Origin: Citrobacter freundii
GTDB taxonomy: Bacteria; Pseudomonadota; Gammaproteobacteria; Enterobacterales; Enterobacteriaceae
Reading direction: 5' to 3'
DNA length: 64,000 nt
Assembly (NCBI RefSeq): GCF_011077955.1
Contig: NZ_JAALBX010000009.1
Location: 1-64,000 of the forward strand
Under the pieces are notes generated by a model. It ran no database searches. It had not been told where the DNA came from and saw nothing but the letters and a program-made list of their open reading frames with translations. How positions within the stretch are numbered: position 1 is the first letter of the stretch; each line of letters starts with the position of its first letter. Of the stretch, positions 30,863-40,597 are shown one piece after another. The position numbers and the translations under genes are program-made.

Positions 30863-31621
30863 TTAAAAAAGATAAGAAATCCCGGTCCATAAAGACAGAA
30901 CCGAATCTTTTACAATCATGGGACTCTTTTTGACATCATTCGGTAACAGGGTGTAGCGAGCACCGCTATAGATGTTCCAGTTTTCCGTAATCATATAATT
31001 CATATTGACTTCTGCATAAGGCGTTACGCTTTCGCCTGGGGTATATTTGCGTAATCCGCTTCGCACCGCCTCTTCAGAGCTGACGCCGTAATAATATTTA
31101 TTAAATTTCCGGTCATTCCAGTTGAAACCCACGGCAGGTTCAATACCAAATGAATCGAGCTGTATTGGATAGCTCCAGGCATTGCTCCAGTACAATCCAT
31201 TACTCGTACCAAGGGCATCGGTCGCAAGCGTGGTTTCGAATTTTCCTATACTGAGAGACTCATGGGCATATCTTATCCCTGTCATCAACGTACTGCGGCG
31301 GTCTTTTAGCTGTCGCATTGCAGGAGAATGGCTGTCATGTGCTTTAAAGGAAAGCGGTAAATAATAACCTACAAGAGAGATACTATCCGCAGGGGTTTGA
31401 AGAAGATCGTACCCGGTGCTTAAACCATGGAACCAGAAACGCCCTGCTTCATAGTCAATGTTTGGAAATACAAGATCGTTTTTATTTTGGTCAACATCTT
31501 TATAAAATTTTGATGACCATCCCGCCGTGAGACCTAATGAAAAATCGTCTGCCTGGGCTGTATTTATCGTAAGCCCTAACAGCAGTCCCACAGGCACCAC
31601 TGAAAAATTTTTATATGCCAT
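30863..31621 (-). CDS. MipA/OmpV-family outer-membrane protein
   Basis: 252 residues from the ATG at 31621 (MAYKNFSVVPVGLLLGLTIN), with AAGGTG upstream; an ATG 15 bp earlier lacks spacing. Signal peptide ending NTAQA, then SLGLTAGWSSKFYKDVDQNK and a C-terminal WTGISYLF ending in phenylalanine, both typical of this beta-barrel family. Relatives act as scaffolds or in multidrug and acid responses. It lies between the TetR gene (77 bp upstream) and the AraC-type gene, all on the minus strand. Confidence 0.82.
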   Translation of the reverse strand: MAYKNFSVVPVGLLLGLTINTAQADDFSLGLTAGWSSKFYKDVDQNKNDLVFPNIDYEAGRFWFHGLSTGYDLLQTPADSISLVGYYLPLSFKAHDSHSPAMRQLKDRRSTLMTGIRYAHESLSIGKFETTLATDALGTSNGLYWSNAWSYPIQLDSFGIEPAVGFNWNDRKFNKYYYGVSSEEAVRSGLRKYTPGESVTPYAEVNMNYMITENWNIYSGARYTLLPNDVKKSPMIVKDSVLSLWTGISYLF

Positions 31622-31697
31622 ACCACACCTTGCCAAAAAAAACTATCGTTTGTACTTACCCGTCGTCACGGGCGTAATCTTTATGAGATACGTAGAA

Positions 31698-32294
31698 TTA
31701 CTTGCTTATCTCAATCTGACTTCTTATAAAGGCCTCTGTATTTTCTCGGTATTCTTTTTGACCAAACTCTTCAAGCCCGAGGGCGAATATTCCATCGAGG
31801 CCATGCGAATAGGCAATGAAATCCCAGGCGATCAGCGCTTTCGGTCTGTCATATTTAAATTCTGAATTTAAGGCGCCTTTTTCAAGAAGATTAACGATGG
31901 TTGTATGCCACTGTTTAGTAACGTAGCGGAATGCTTCACGCATGTTTTCATCTTGAAATGAGATGACCTCCGCCTCTTTCCACAATTTGCTGTACTTATG
32001 CGCCTCTTCATAATTTTCAATAAAAAGGCACCAGTGGAGCATTTCCAGGCAACTTGCGTTCTCTTTTTTCCCGTCCTCGATCAGAAGATTAAGGGCTTGC
32101 TCGACCGAAAGCTTAAAAGCCTCAGCCCTCAACTCGTCAGCAGACGAAAAGTGGTGATGAATTTGTCCAACAGCGATTTGTGCTTCCTGCGCGATTCGCC
32201 TTACCGTCGTTGCCGATAATCCCTCCTGGTAAGCAATGTTTACCGCTGTTTCCAGAATCATCTGCCGTCTCACTTCGCGACTGTAATAAGACAT
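31698..32294 (-). CDS. smvR: TetR-family repressor, SmvR-like
   Basis: 198 residues with an N-terminal TetR helix-turn-helix (TTVRRIAQEAQIAVGQIHHH, then FSSADELRAEAF) and a variable ligand domain. It is divergent from the remains of smvA, the arrangement of smvR-smvA in Salmonella and Klebsiella, where SmvR represses the SmvA efflux pump for cationic biocides. The intergenic region keeps a strong inverted-repeat operator. Naming is by position and partner gene. Confidence 0.75.
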   Translation of the reverse strand: MSYYSREVRRQMILETAVNIAYQEGLSATTVRRIAQEAQIAVGQIHHHFSSADELRAEAFKLSVEQALNLLIEDGKKENASCLEMLHWCLFIENYEEAHKYSKLWKEAEVISFQDENMREAFRYVTKQWHTTIVNLLEKGALNSEFKYDRPKALIAWDFIAYSHGLDGIFALGLEEFGQKEYRENTEAFIRSQIEISK

Positions 32295-32324
32295 TCCGAT
32301 TCAACTCCTTTTTTAAAGACAATG

Positions 32325-32372
32325 TGGACATCTGTTCAAGTTCACTATAAATTTAACTTGAACACATGTCCA
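32325..32372. promoter_or_regulatory. Inverted-repeat operator between smvR and smvA relic
   Basis: Arms TGGACATCTGTTCAAGTT (32325-32342) and AACTTGAACACATGTCCA (32355-32372) pair with a single mismatch across a 12-bp spacer. Each arm also contains its own partial dyad (TGgACAtcTGTtCA). This is the expected form of a TetR-family operator controlling both divergent genes. Confidence 0.85.
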
Positions 32373-32403
32373 GTTTTTACTGTTTCTACAAGGCAACCGC
32401 AGC

Positions 32404-32750
32404 ATGAATAGCAAATGGTCTGTACTAATAATCATAATATTCACTTACTTACCTGTATCCATTGATGCTACGGCGCTCTACGTTGTCGCTCCGGTTTTGA
32501 CTACCCAGCTTGAGATTTCTCACTATCAGTTACGGTGGGTTATGGATTTATACCCGCTAATGATGACTGCGCTTCTGCGAGCACTTCTTTTAGCGAGGCC
32601 GTTGAGGTTGCTCACCATCTGGATAAGGTATCCCGTGAGGATCTTTTGGTATCCGCATCGTCAGCTTTTATGCAGTCCCATCATGCCATGTTTCATTCCG
32701 CGTCGTTAATTATGACGCTGATGATGATTCTGACTTTTTTTATTTTTTAA
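32404..32750 (+). pseudogene. smvA: smvA efflux transporter with large internal deletion
   Basis: The 5' part reads MNSKWSVLIIIIFTYLPVSI and on to LRWVMDLYPLMM, matching the N-terminus of the 14-helix MFS pump SmvA. From about 32570 a different frame reads SFSEAVEVAHHLDK... and AFMQSHHAMFHSAS, matching the extreme C-terminus. Some 350 or more codons of the middle are missing and the two ends are out of frame, so no pump is made. The deletion point is near 32565-32580. Confidence 0.85.
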
Positions 32751-32822
32751 ACAGGGTAATGCCGTCAGCAAGGTTTGATGGCATCACTACATATCTTAAA
32801 TTTATAAACTTGGAAATAGACA

Positions 32823-33953
32823 ATGAATATCAGGAAGCTGGCTATTAGCACAACGCTATGCTTATTTTTTATCGTAGGTTGTGATTCTGCAGAGCTGAGT
32901 GAAAGCCTTTCCAGGCCAGCAAATATTAATGTGGTTACAAAAACGCTTGGCGCTGAAGATATCTATTCAGTCCGTGATTTTCCCGCACGAATTAATGCAG
33001 TAAAGACAGCACAAATACGCCCTCAGGTTGGTGGGATAATTCAAAAGCGACTATTTCGCCAGGGGTCTGAAATACGTGAAGGACAAGCACTTTTTCAGAT
33101 CGATGCCGCGCCTTTTGCGGCAGATGTCGAAATGGCTAATGCGGCACTTGCCAGGGCAAAAGCCACCTATCAACAAATGAGTAGTCGCGCTTACCGCTTC
33201 TCACAGTTGCAAAAAAATGCGGCGATTAGCCAGCAGGATCTTGATGATGCAAAAGCGGCAAGTGCGCAGGCTGCGGCAGATCTTGCCGAAGCGACAGCCT
33301 CTTTAAACCGTAAAAAGCTGGACTTAAATTATGCCACCGTGAAGGCCCCCATTAGCGGACGCGTAGACCAGGAATTCGTTACTGAAGGTGCGCTGGTAAG
33401 CCCTGGTGATACGCAGGCAATGGCTGTCATTCAACAACTTGATCGTGTTTATGTTGACGCACGCGTTCCCTCACAGGCTCTTCGCTCTTTACGCCTGTCA
33501 AACGAACCCCAGCCCGCGGGCCAGTCAGACACAACGGCTGTCGTACTTGATGAAGAAGGTAAGCCTTATGACACACCCGCTCATTTGCTTTTTTCGGGTA
33601 TGAGCGTCAACGATGAAACGGGTGATGTAGTACTGCGGGCTGAAGTCGAAAACCCTCAAAGAACCTTGCTTCCCGGTATGTTTGTAAAGCTGAGAATAAC
33701 GCGTCTTATCCAAAAAGCGGGGCTGGCTATTCCTGAACAGGCCATCAATAGAGCGGAGGGTAAAACCACAGTTTGGATTGTCGGTCAGGATAACAAAGCG
33801 AAGCGCGTTGAGATCCAAACAGGAGAACAAACCGCGAAAGGTATAACTGTAACCGCTGGCCTGAAGGTCGGCGACAAAATAGTCATAGAAGGCCAGGACA
33901 AGCTACAAGCCGGCGCAGAGGTGACTGCTCGCTCTGATAACGCACATAGCTAA
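32823..33953 (+). CDS. RND efflux periplasmic adaptor (AcrA/AdeA-like lipoprotein)
   Basis: 376 residues. The lipoprotein signal ends at C20 (FFIVGC), so the mature protein is anchored to the inner membrane. The lipoyl and helical hairpin halves are visible (RPQVGGIIQKRLFRQGSEIR; KKLDLNYATVKAPISGRVDQ), followed by the beta-barrel part. It bridges the pump to an outer-membrane channel. The pump gene follows after 33 bp. No channel gene is nearby, so TolC is the likely partner. Confidence 0.92.
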   Translation: MNIRKLAISTTLCLFFIVGCDSAELSESLSRPANINVVTKTLGAEDIYSVRDFPARINAVKTAQIRPQVGGIIQKRLFRQGSEIREGQALFQIDAAPFAADVEMANAALARAKATYQQMSSRAYRFSQLQKNAAISQQDLDDAKAASAQAAADLAEATASLNRKKLDLNYATVKAPISGRVDQEFVTEGALVSPGDTQAMAVIQQLDRVYVDARVPSQALRSLRLSNEPQPAGQSDTTAVVLDEEGKPYDTPAHLLFSGMSVNDETGDVVLRAEVENPQRTLLPGMFVKLRITRLIQKAGLAIPEQAINRAEGKTTVWIVGQDNKAKRVEIQTGEQTAKGITVTAGLKVGDKIVIEGQDKLQAGAEVTARSDNAHS

Positions 33954-33986
33954 CGTCGTCATGACTCATTATCACGGGAAATTCTG

Positions 33987-36900
33987 ATGTCTCAGTTTTT
34001 TATACGCAGACCCATATTTGCATGGGTTATTGCGCTTTTTATTATTCTTTTAGGCGTGATTGCTATCCCGCAACTTCCGGTCGCTCAATATCCGTCGGTT
34101 GCGCCGCCAAGCTTATCTATTACGGTGACCTATCCAGGCGCAACACCCCAGACCATGAATGAATCGGTCATTTCACTTATTGAACGCGAGTTATCGGGGG
34201 TTGACGATCTGCTTTATTATGAATCAACCAGCGATACGTCTGGCGTTGCGACCATTACCGTCACCTTCAAACCCGGTACCGATATTCGGCTCGCTCAGGT
34301 TGATGTACAGAATCAGATTAAAGTCGTGGAGCCCCGGTTACCGCAGGCTGTCCGTCAGAATGGATTAAGCGTTGAGGCCGCCTCTTCAGGTTTCCTCATG
34401 ATGGTTGGGCTTAATTCCCCTAATGGTACGTACAGCGAGGCCGATCTGAGTGATTACTTCGCGCGTAAAATTACGGACGAACTCCGTCGTATCGACGGCG
34501 TCGGAAAAGTACAGGCGTTTGGCTCCGAGAAAGCCATGCGCATCTGGATTGACCCGGCAAAACTCATTGCTTACAAGCTTTCCGTCAGCGATATCAATAC
34601 GGCCATTACAGAGCAAAATGCGCAGGTCTCCCCTGGTAAGCTGGGTGATTCCCCTGCAACCGCCAACCAGATGACAGCCTATCCATTAGACGTGAATGGA
34701 CAACTTGGTACGCCCGAGGAGTTTCGCAACATCGTGCTGAGGGCAAACCCGGACGGCTCGCAAGTTACGTTAGGAGATGTGGCCCGGGTTGAACTCGGAT
34801 TACAATCCTATTCGTTTGCTATAAGAGAGAACGGACATGGCTCCACCGCCGCCGCTATTCAGCTCTCCCCTGGCGCGAACGCTGTAAAGACGTCTGACGC
34901 AGTTAAAGCCAGAATGCAAGACCTTGCGAAAGCCTTCCCGTCCGGCATGGAATATTCCATACCTTTTGATACATCACCCTTCGTCAAAATTTCGATTGAG
35001 AAAGTGGTCCATACGTTTATTGAAGCGATGGTGCTGGTTTTCCTGGTGATGTATCTTTTTTTGCAAAATGTTCGCTATACCTTCATACCCGCCATCGTTG
35101 CGCCAGTTGCATTGCTTGGCACATTTACCGTCATGATGCTGGCAGGCTTTTCCATAAATGTGCTGACCATGTACGGCATGGTGCTGGCCATTGGTATCAT
35201 TGTGGATGATGCCATTGTGGTGGTGGAGAATGTCGAACGGCTGATGGCCGAAGAAGGGTTGTCCCCTAAAGAGGCCACGGTTAAGGCCATGAAAGAAATT
35301 ACCGGCGCGGTTGTCGGTATTACGTTAGTGCTGAGCGCCGTGTTCCTGCCAATGGGGCTTGCCTCGGGCTCCGTTGGAGTGATTTATCGCCAGTTCACGC
35401 TATCGATGGCGGTTTCCATTCTATTTTCCGCATTTCTGGCGTTAACGCTGACGCCTGCGCTATGCGCAACGCTATTAAAACCCGTTACGGCTGACTCTCA
35501 TAAGAAGAACAAGTTCTTTACCTGGTTCAACAACGCATTTGATCGCCTGACAGGCCGTTACGAAAAGGGCGTTACCCGCGTTATACGCAAAACAGGAAGA
35601 ATGACGCTCATTTATTTGGCCCTGTGTGGTGTTCTCTATGTCGCATTTAAATTCTTACCTTCGTCTTTCCTGCCAGAAGAAGATCAGGGTTACTTCATTA
35701 CCTCAATACAACTGCCAGCCGATGCCACGATGAAACGTACTGAGGCGGTGGTGAAAGAGTATGAAAGAGTAGTGATGGAACGTCCCGGGATTGAACGTAA
35801 CGTTTCCATTTTAGGATTTAGCTTCTCGGGTGCCGGTTCAAACTCCGCCATGGCCTTTACCACGCTTAAAGACTGGGATGAGCGTAATGGCGCGACAGCC
35901 CAACATGAAGTAACACGTGTCCAGAGTGCTCTGGGGGATATTCCTCAAGCCACGATAACCAGTCTGCTGCCTCCCGCTATCTCGGAGTTAAGTACCTCAT
36001 CTGGTTTTACCTTACGCCTTGAAGACCGATCCGGGCACGGTTATCCGGCGTTGGTGAAAGCGCTCAATATGCTGATAGAGAAAGCCGGGAAAAGCGAAGC
36101 GCTGTATGGCGTTTATATGGATGGCCTGCCTGATGGAATGGGCCTCAGCCTGAAAATAGACAGACAAAAGGCTGAAGCGATGGGGGTATCCTTCAATGAA
36201 ATTAATCAGACGCTTTCCGGTGCATTAGGCTCAAGCTATGTAAATGATTTTCCGAATGAAGGCCGTATCCAGCAGGTTATTGTGCAGGCCGACGCGGAAT
36301 CTCGTATGCAACTGCCCGAAATATTGTCTCTTAACGTTCGTAACAAAAATGGCGGGATGTTACCGCTGTCTACGTTTGTCCATCCGGTTTGGCAGGTTTC
36401 GCCGGTTCAGATGGTTCGCTATCAAGGCTATCCTGCTTTCCGGATTACTGGTTGGCCGAACTGGGGATATTCGAGCGGGGACGCAATGGCAGAAATGGAA
36501 AAAATTGCCGCAGATTTACCTGCCGGTTTTGCTATCGAATGGACTGGACAGTCACTTCAGGAACAGCAGTCAGCCTCCGAAGCGCCGATGTTAATGGTGC
36601 TCTCGATGTTGGTTATTTTCCTCGTGCTTGCGGCTCTCTATGAAAGCTGGTCCATACCCGTTTCAGTTATGCTCGTGGTCCCGCTGGGTCTTATCGGGGC
36701 GATGATCGCGGTCTACCTCCGGGGGATGCCGAATGACGCCTTTTTCAAGGTCGGGATGATCACCATCATCGGTCTGTCAGCGAAAAACGCCATCCTCATC
36801 GTTGAGTTTGCTCGCCAACTGCAACAAGACGGTGAAAGCCTGCTGAATGCTACGGTCAAGGCCGCAAGGATGCGTTTACGGCCGATCATGATGACCTCGC

Positions 36901-37091
36901 TCGCTTTCACACTGGGCGTCGTTCCGTTAATGCTCGCGACGGGCGCAAGTGCTACCACGCAACAAGCAATTGGTACGGGAGTGTTTGGCGGCATGGTAAC
37001 CGGTACATTGCTCGCCATCTTTTTCGTTCCCGTATTCTTCGTTACGGTGTTAACGCTTGTTGATAAGGTTAAAAACAAGTCGCCTTCCTGA
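33987..37091 (+). CDS. RND multidrug efflux pump (AcrB/AdeB-like)
   Basis: 1034 residues, the typical HAE1 length. N-terminus MSQFFIRRPIFAWVIALFII, the proton-relay pair in helix 4 (GIIVDDAIVVVENVERLMAE), the second-half motif GLSAKNAILIVEFARQLQ and a C-terminal membrane block are all intact. It forms a trimeric inner-membrane proton antiporter. It belongs with the adaptor upstream and is followed by a two-component system that likely controls it. It is not a clear orthologue of E. coli AcrB, AcrD or AcrF by context. Confidence 0.95.
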   Translation: MSQFFIRRPIFAWVIALFIILLGVIAIPQLPVAQYPSVAPPSLSITVTYPGATPQTMNESVISLIERELSGVDDLLYYESTSDTSGVATITVTFKPGTDIRLAQVDVQNQIKVVEPRLPQAVRQNGLSVEAASSGFLMMVGLNSPNGTYSEADLSDYFARKITDELRRIDGVGKVQAFGSEKAMRIWIDPAKLIAYKLSVSDINTAITEQNAQVSPGKLGDSPATANQMTAYPLDVNGQLGTPEEFRNIVLRANPDGSQVTLGDVARVELGLQSYSFAIRENGHGSTAAAIQLSPGANAVKTSDAVKARMQDLAKAFPSGMEYSIPFDTSPFVKISIEKVVHTFIEAMVLVFLVMYLFLQNVRYTFIPAIVAPVALLGTFTVMMLAGFSINVLTMYGMVLAIGIIVDDAIVVVENVERLMAEEGLSPKEATVKAMKEITGAVVGITLVLSAVFLPMGLASGSVGVIYRQFTLSMAVSILFSAFLALTLTPALCATLLKPVTADSHKKNKFFTWFNNAFDRLTGRYEKGVTRVIRKTGRMTLIYLALCGVLYVAFKFLPSSFLPEEDQGYFITSIQLPADATMKRTEAVVKEYERVVMERPGIERNVSILGFSFSGAGSNSAMAFTTLKDWDERNGATAQHEVTRVQSALGDIPQATITSLLPPAISELSTSSGFTLRLEDRSGHGYPALVKALNMLIEKAGKSEALYGVYMDGLPDGMGLSLKIDRQKAEAMGVSFNEINQTLSGALGSSYVNDFPNEGRIQQVIVQADAESRMQLPEILSLNVRNKNGGMLPLSTFVHPVWQVSPVQMVRYQGYPAFRITGWPNWGYSSGDAMAEMEKIAADLPAGFAIEWTGQSLQEQQSASEAPMLMVLSMLVIFLVLAALYESWSIPVSVMLVVPLGLIGAMIAVYLRGMPNDAFFKVGMITIIGLSAKNAILIVEFARQLQQDGESLLNATVKAARMRLRPIMMTSLAFTLGVVPLMLATGASATTQQAIGTGVFGGMVTGTLLAIFFVPVFFVTVLTLVDKVKNKSPS

Positions 37092-37324
37092 CAGAGCAGA
37101 TACAGGAGAGGGTGGCACCTCTCCTGTAAAACGGTTATCTGATAATGAATATACGGATAAAATCGTTAACCGGTTATGGATTATTTTTAGCGCGACAACT
37201 ATCTATCGCTGATAATGATTAATTTAATAACGCAATGGCACGAATTAATCTCTCAATTTTTCGTTAATTATAAAGAGCATCCCTTCCATATCCTACAGAC
37301 GTTGCCACCAAAATGAGAGATCAC

Positions 37325-38029
37325 ATGAAAAATAATAATCTCATTCTCATCACTGAAGATGAAGATGAAATCGCAGATATATTGATTCAATATTTACATC
37401 GCGCGCATATGCAAACACTCAGGGCTGCAAATGGTGAGCAAGCATTAATACTTAACCGCCTTTATAAACCGGAGTTAATTTTATTAGATATTCATCTGCC
37501 CATTATAGATGGTTGGAATGTTCTGACCATGTTGCGAAAGGAAAGCAACGTACCCGTCATCATGGTGACCGCGTTGGATCAGGACGTCGATAAACTGATG
37601 GGCTTGAGGCTCGGTGCAGATGATTACGTCATCAAACCCTTTAATCCTTCGGAAGTGGTTGCAAGAGTAGAAGCAGTGCTTCGTCGGGCAAAGCCGGATA
37701 TAAAAGATAACGGCCCGGAAGCGCTCAGAACACCGTTTCTAACGGTTTATCCTGAGGATTTTTATGTGGAAATTACGACAGGTAGTAGTGTCGTCCATCC
37801 AGTATTAACCACAACAGAATTCAAAATATTGGCTTACCTGGCAAAAAATCCCAGGAAAATATGTTCTCGTGAAGAACTGCTTAACACCTGTTTACCTGAA
37901 AGTGACGCTTTTGATCGAACCGTAGACAGTCATATTAGCAAACTGCGTAAGAAACTTGAGCTTGCGGGGCTTAGGGGCATACCAGAAAGCATTCGTGGTA
38001 TGGGCTATCGGTTGGGGGAACATAAATGA
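37325..38029 (+). CDS. AdeR-like response regulator (OmpR/PhoB family)
   Basis: 234 residues from the ATG at 37325, which GAGAGA precedes; an ATG four codons earlier has no site. The receiver domain has ITEDEDEIADIL and the phospho-acceptor aspartate in ELILLDIHLPIIDGW; then VTALDQDVDKLMGLRLGADD and KPFNPSEVVARVEAVLRR. The winged-helix output domain ends DRTVDSHISKLRKKLE ... GMGYRLGEHK. The blocks TALDQDxDK and KPFNPxEVxARV closely resemble Acinetobacter AdeR, the regulator of the AdeABC pump. It overlaps the kinase gene by 4 bp. Confidence 0.9.
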   Translation: MKNNNLILITEDEDEIADILIQYLHRAHMQTLRAANGEQALILNRLYKPELILLDIHLPIIDGWNVLTMLRKESNVPVIMVTALDQDVDKLMGLRLGADDYVIKPFNPSEVVARVEAVLRRAKPDIKDNGPEALRTPFLTVYPEDFYVEITTGSSVVHPVLTTTEFKILAYLAKNPRKICSREELLNTCLPESDAFDRTVDSHISKLRKKLELAGLRGIPESIRGMGYRLGEHK

Positions 38030-39087
38030 GTAATAACCCTGCTTTGAGTCGCCAGATTCTCACTTACATGGTGTCATTAACCTTTATTATTATTGCCATT
38101 ACTGTGCTGGGGTCATGGTTATTTTACAGCCTCCTGCTTAATTATACTCCGGGTGCTGGCAATGAAGATAATATGACGCTGTGGGACTGGTTGTGGATAG
38201 CAACCGCAACAACAACCAGTTTATTTATTTCCCTTTTTTTTACGATGAAACTCTCTTCTCGTATCCTTATCCCTTTGAACGCAATTGCTTCGAGCCTGAG
38301 GCGCATTTCTCAAGGCGATCTTCATGCAAGAGCTTACTGCACCAACTCGCATTTAGGTGAAATTAACCACCTGGTTAAAGATTTTAATGAAATGGCGGAG
38401 AAACTTCAGTCTCTTGATAGCCAGCGGAAATTGTGGAATTCCGCGATCGCACACGAGTTAAGGACGCCCGTAACGATTTTACAAGGGCGACTTCAGGGCT
38501 TGGTTGATGGGGTTTTTGAACCGGATCTCGCTCTTTTTACCACGTTGCTCAAACAAACTGAGGGGCTAACCCGCCTGATTGAAGATTTAAGAGTGGTCAG
38601 CTCTAGCGGAGGCACAGCTTATACACTGCGTAAAAGCGACGTAGATGTAAGAGAAATTCTTGCTACTGCGCTTGATACCTTTATGCCAGAATTTAATCGT
38701 AAGCAGTTCTCGATTATAAAAACGCTTCATCCCCATCGCAGTGTTTGCGACCCCATGCGGATTAATCAATGCCTTGCCGTACTTTTTGATAATGCCCTGC
38801 ACTATTCCACATCACGAACGCTCATTGTCAGAAATGGGGTAACCAGTAATGAAAACTATATTCTTGTTCAGGATAAAGGTCCTGGCATCCCGGTAGATTT
38901 TCACCCTTCGCTCTTTCAACCTTTTAAACGTGACGCAAACGCTAAGTATCACAATCCCAGGGGTTGCGGCTTAGGTCTTTCAGTAGTAAAAGCCATCATG
39001 CAGGCTCATGGTGGGGATGTAACTTACACCTTAACCCGGGAGAACCATTCAGTGTTCATGTTAACCTGGCCTGTGGCGTTATTATGA
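38026..39087 (+). CDS. AdeS-like sensor histidine kinase
   Basis: 353 residues. Two membrane segments (about 12-38 and 55-75) flank a short periplasmic loop, then a HAMP domain (LNAIASSLRRISQGDLHARA), the phospho-accepting H-box (AIAHELRTPVTILQGRLQGL) and an ATPase domain with N-box (CLAVLFDNALHYS) and G-boxes (DKGPGIPVDF, GCGLGLSVVKAIM). Translationally coupled to the regulator. Very short periplasmic sensing region. Likely controls the RND genes upstream. Confidence 0.92.
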   Translation: MSNNPALSRQILTYMVSLTFIIIAITVLGSWLFYSLLLNYTPGAGNEDNMTLWDWLWIATATTTSLFISLFFTMKLSSRILIPLNAIASSLRRISQGDLHARAYCTNSHLGEINHLVKDFNEMAEKLQSLDSQRKLWNSAIAHELRTPVTILQGRLQGLVDGVFEPDLALFTTLLKQTEGLTRLIEDLRVVSSSGGTAYTLRKSDVDVREILATALDTFMPEFNRKQFSIIKTLHPHRSVCDPMRINQCLAVLFDNALHYSTSRTLIVRNGVTSNENYILVQDKGPGIPVDFHPSLFQPFKRDANAKYHNPRGCGLGLSVVKAIMQAHGGDVTYTLTRENHSVFMLTWPVALL

Positions 39088-39125
39088 CGGGCCAACGCAT
39101 CGCAGCCCGTCAGGCATGGAATTCG

Positions 39126-40009
39126 TTACCAAATAGCGCCCAGTTTCATGTCCCACTCTATGGGTGAAATGTTCAGTTTTCCCCGTCTTGGACTCAGGGT
39201 TATTTCACTAAAATAAATGTCTTTTTGGGTGAGCATCAGATCGACACGACAATAGTCGATACCCCTTGATAACTCTCTTGAGGCCAATAGGGCCTCATGA
39301 AATAAGGCGGGTTTATCAATTTTCCCGGGGTGTTCGGATATTCCATTTGAAACGGTTGCAACGACCATGTCTGGTCGTAAACATTAATAAAACCATTGCC
39401 GCTCTCGTCGGTGAAATCCGCTTCTATAAAATTGGGTACACCGTGAAAACAATGTACTCTGAGCATTTCTGGTTGCTTATTTCTTTCTGTATTCAAATAG
39501 ACATTTATATATTGCTCACATAATATACGGGGCGGTATGTTTTTATACTGCCATTCTCTGGTGCTGTAATAGACATTTTTCTTTAATGCTAGCCTGAGTT
39601 TGTTCGCTGCTTGTGATGAGTTAAAGTTCGCTTTATTGGTACATACCACGGTACTTCCACAATCATGATTACATTTTAGAACAAATTTATCCGGCAGAGG
39701 CGTAAAATCAATATCCTCAACTGCAGTATAGACCCCATAAAGTGTTGCAATTTTAACACGTTGAGTGCGTGATCTCACATAATCCCTAACGGCGATTTTA
39801 TCAGCAAGCATGGTGAATAAAGGATTATGATCAAATACTAACCGATGGCAGATTTTTTCATTTAATGTTAGCGGTTTTTTTATGTTTGGGGTGTTGGCTA
39901 TTACTTTTTTAAGCCTTACCGTATGAAAGTGGAGGTCTGTTGTTAAATAACATCGAATCTTTTTTAAAAGATACTCGAGGTATTTTAAATAGTAGTTGGA
40001 TTTTTTCAT
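39126..40009 (-). pseudogene. TupA-like ATP-grasp gene with a frameshift
   Basis: Starts at an ATG preceded by AAGGAG. Residues to PFQMEYPNTPGK read in one frame; the proper continuation (IDKPALFHEALLASRELSRG, then YCRVDLMLTQKDIYFSEITL and the end WDMKLGAIW) is in another. The switch falls near 39320-39345, beside a CCCGGGG run. The pattern fits TupA-like ATP-grasp proteins found in polysaccharide loci. Either a real inactivating mutation or a sequencing error in a homopolymer-like run. AT-rich relative to its neighbours, suggesting transfer. Confidence 0.75.
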
Positions 40010-40597
40010 TATCACTCCTTATTGCACAGGAGTATTTTGCAGGAGATATATTGATTTATTGTGCGTGGAGTATGGAGGGAATGTGGAGGCCTATTTTTCG
40101 CCGACTTACTTCCGGTATTAACTCCAACGTTAACCCACCTTTGGGTAAGATTTGCTCTCAGATGCGTCAGTGGGTGTCGCCAGTCATGAACGTCTTTAGT
40201 TCATGAAGCGGTGGACTTATGCAGAGCATAGGGTGAACATGAAGCCATGATGAAAGCGGTATTCGTAGCAGGTTGGGTATGGCTTGTGAAAAGTACATGC
40301 TTCTCCTGCGTAAAACCGAAAGCGGCGTCGGAGCGGTACTTTTTATGATCTGCCCGGAAAAAGCATGAAAGATTATGCACATACCGCAATGTACGCGCAA
40401 AATTTGTGTGGTTATTAAACAGAATGACACGTTTTAAAACAGTGACTGTAGAGTAAAATGGGTCGGTTGTTGAGCCAAAAGAGGTAAAACTGGGGAAATG
40501 TCAGTACTGTGTCGGCATCAACTTTCTCACCGATTTTCTCATTTTTTCTCAACGGGACGTGAGTCACTGAAAGGCAGGCTGGTAACTGTTTGAATAG
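40010..40597. other. Spacer between TupA-like relic and serU
   Basis: 588 bp without a convincing gene. Open frames on both strands lack ribosome sites and known motifs. A 16-bp sequence TGAAAGGCAGGCTGGT at about 40568-40583 also occurs at 30361-30376. Confidence 0.4.

Noticed and set aside
40010..40430. Open frames between the TupA-like relic and serU as possible genes
   Set aside because: Cys/His/Ser-rich products with no ribosome sites or motifs; more likely non-coding.
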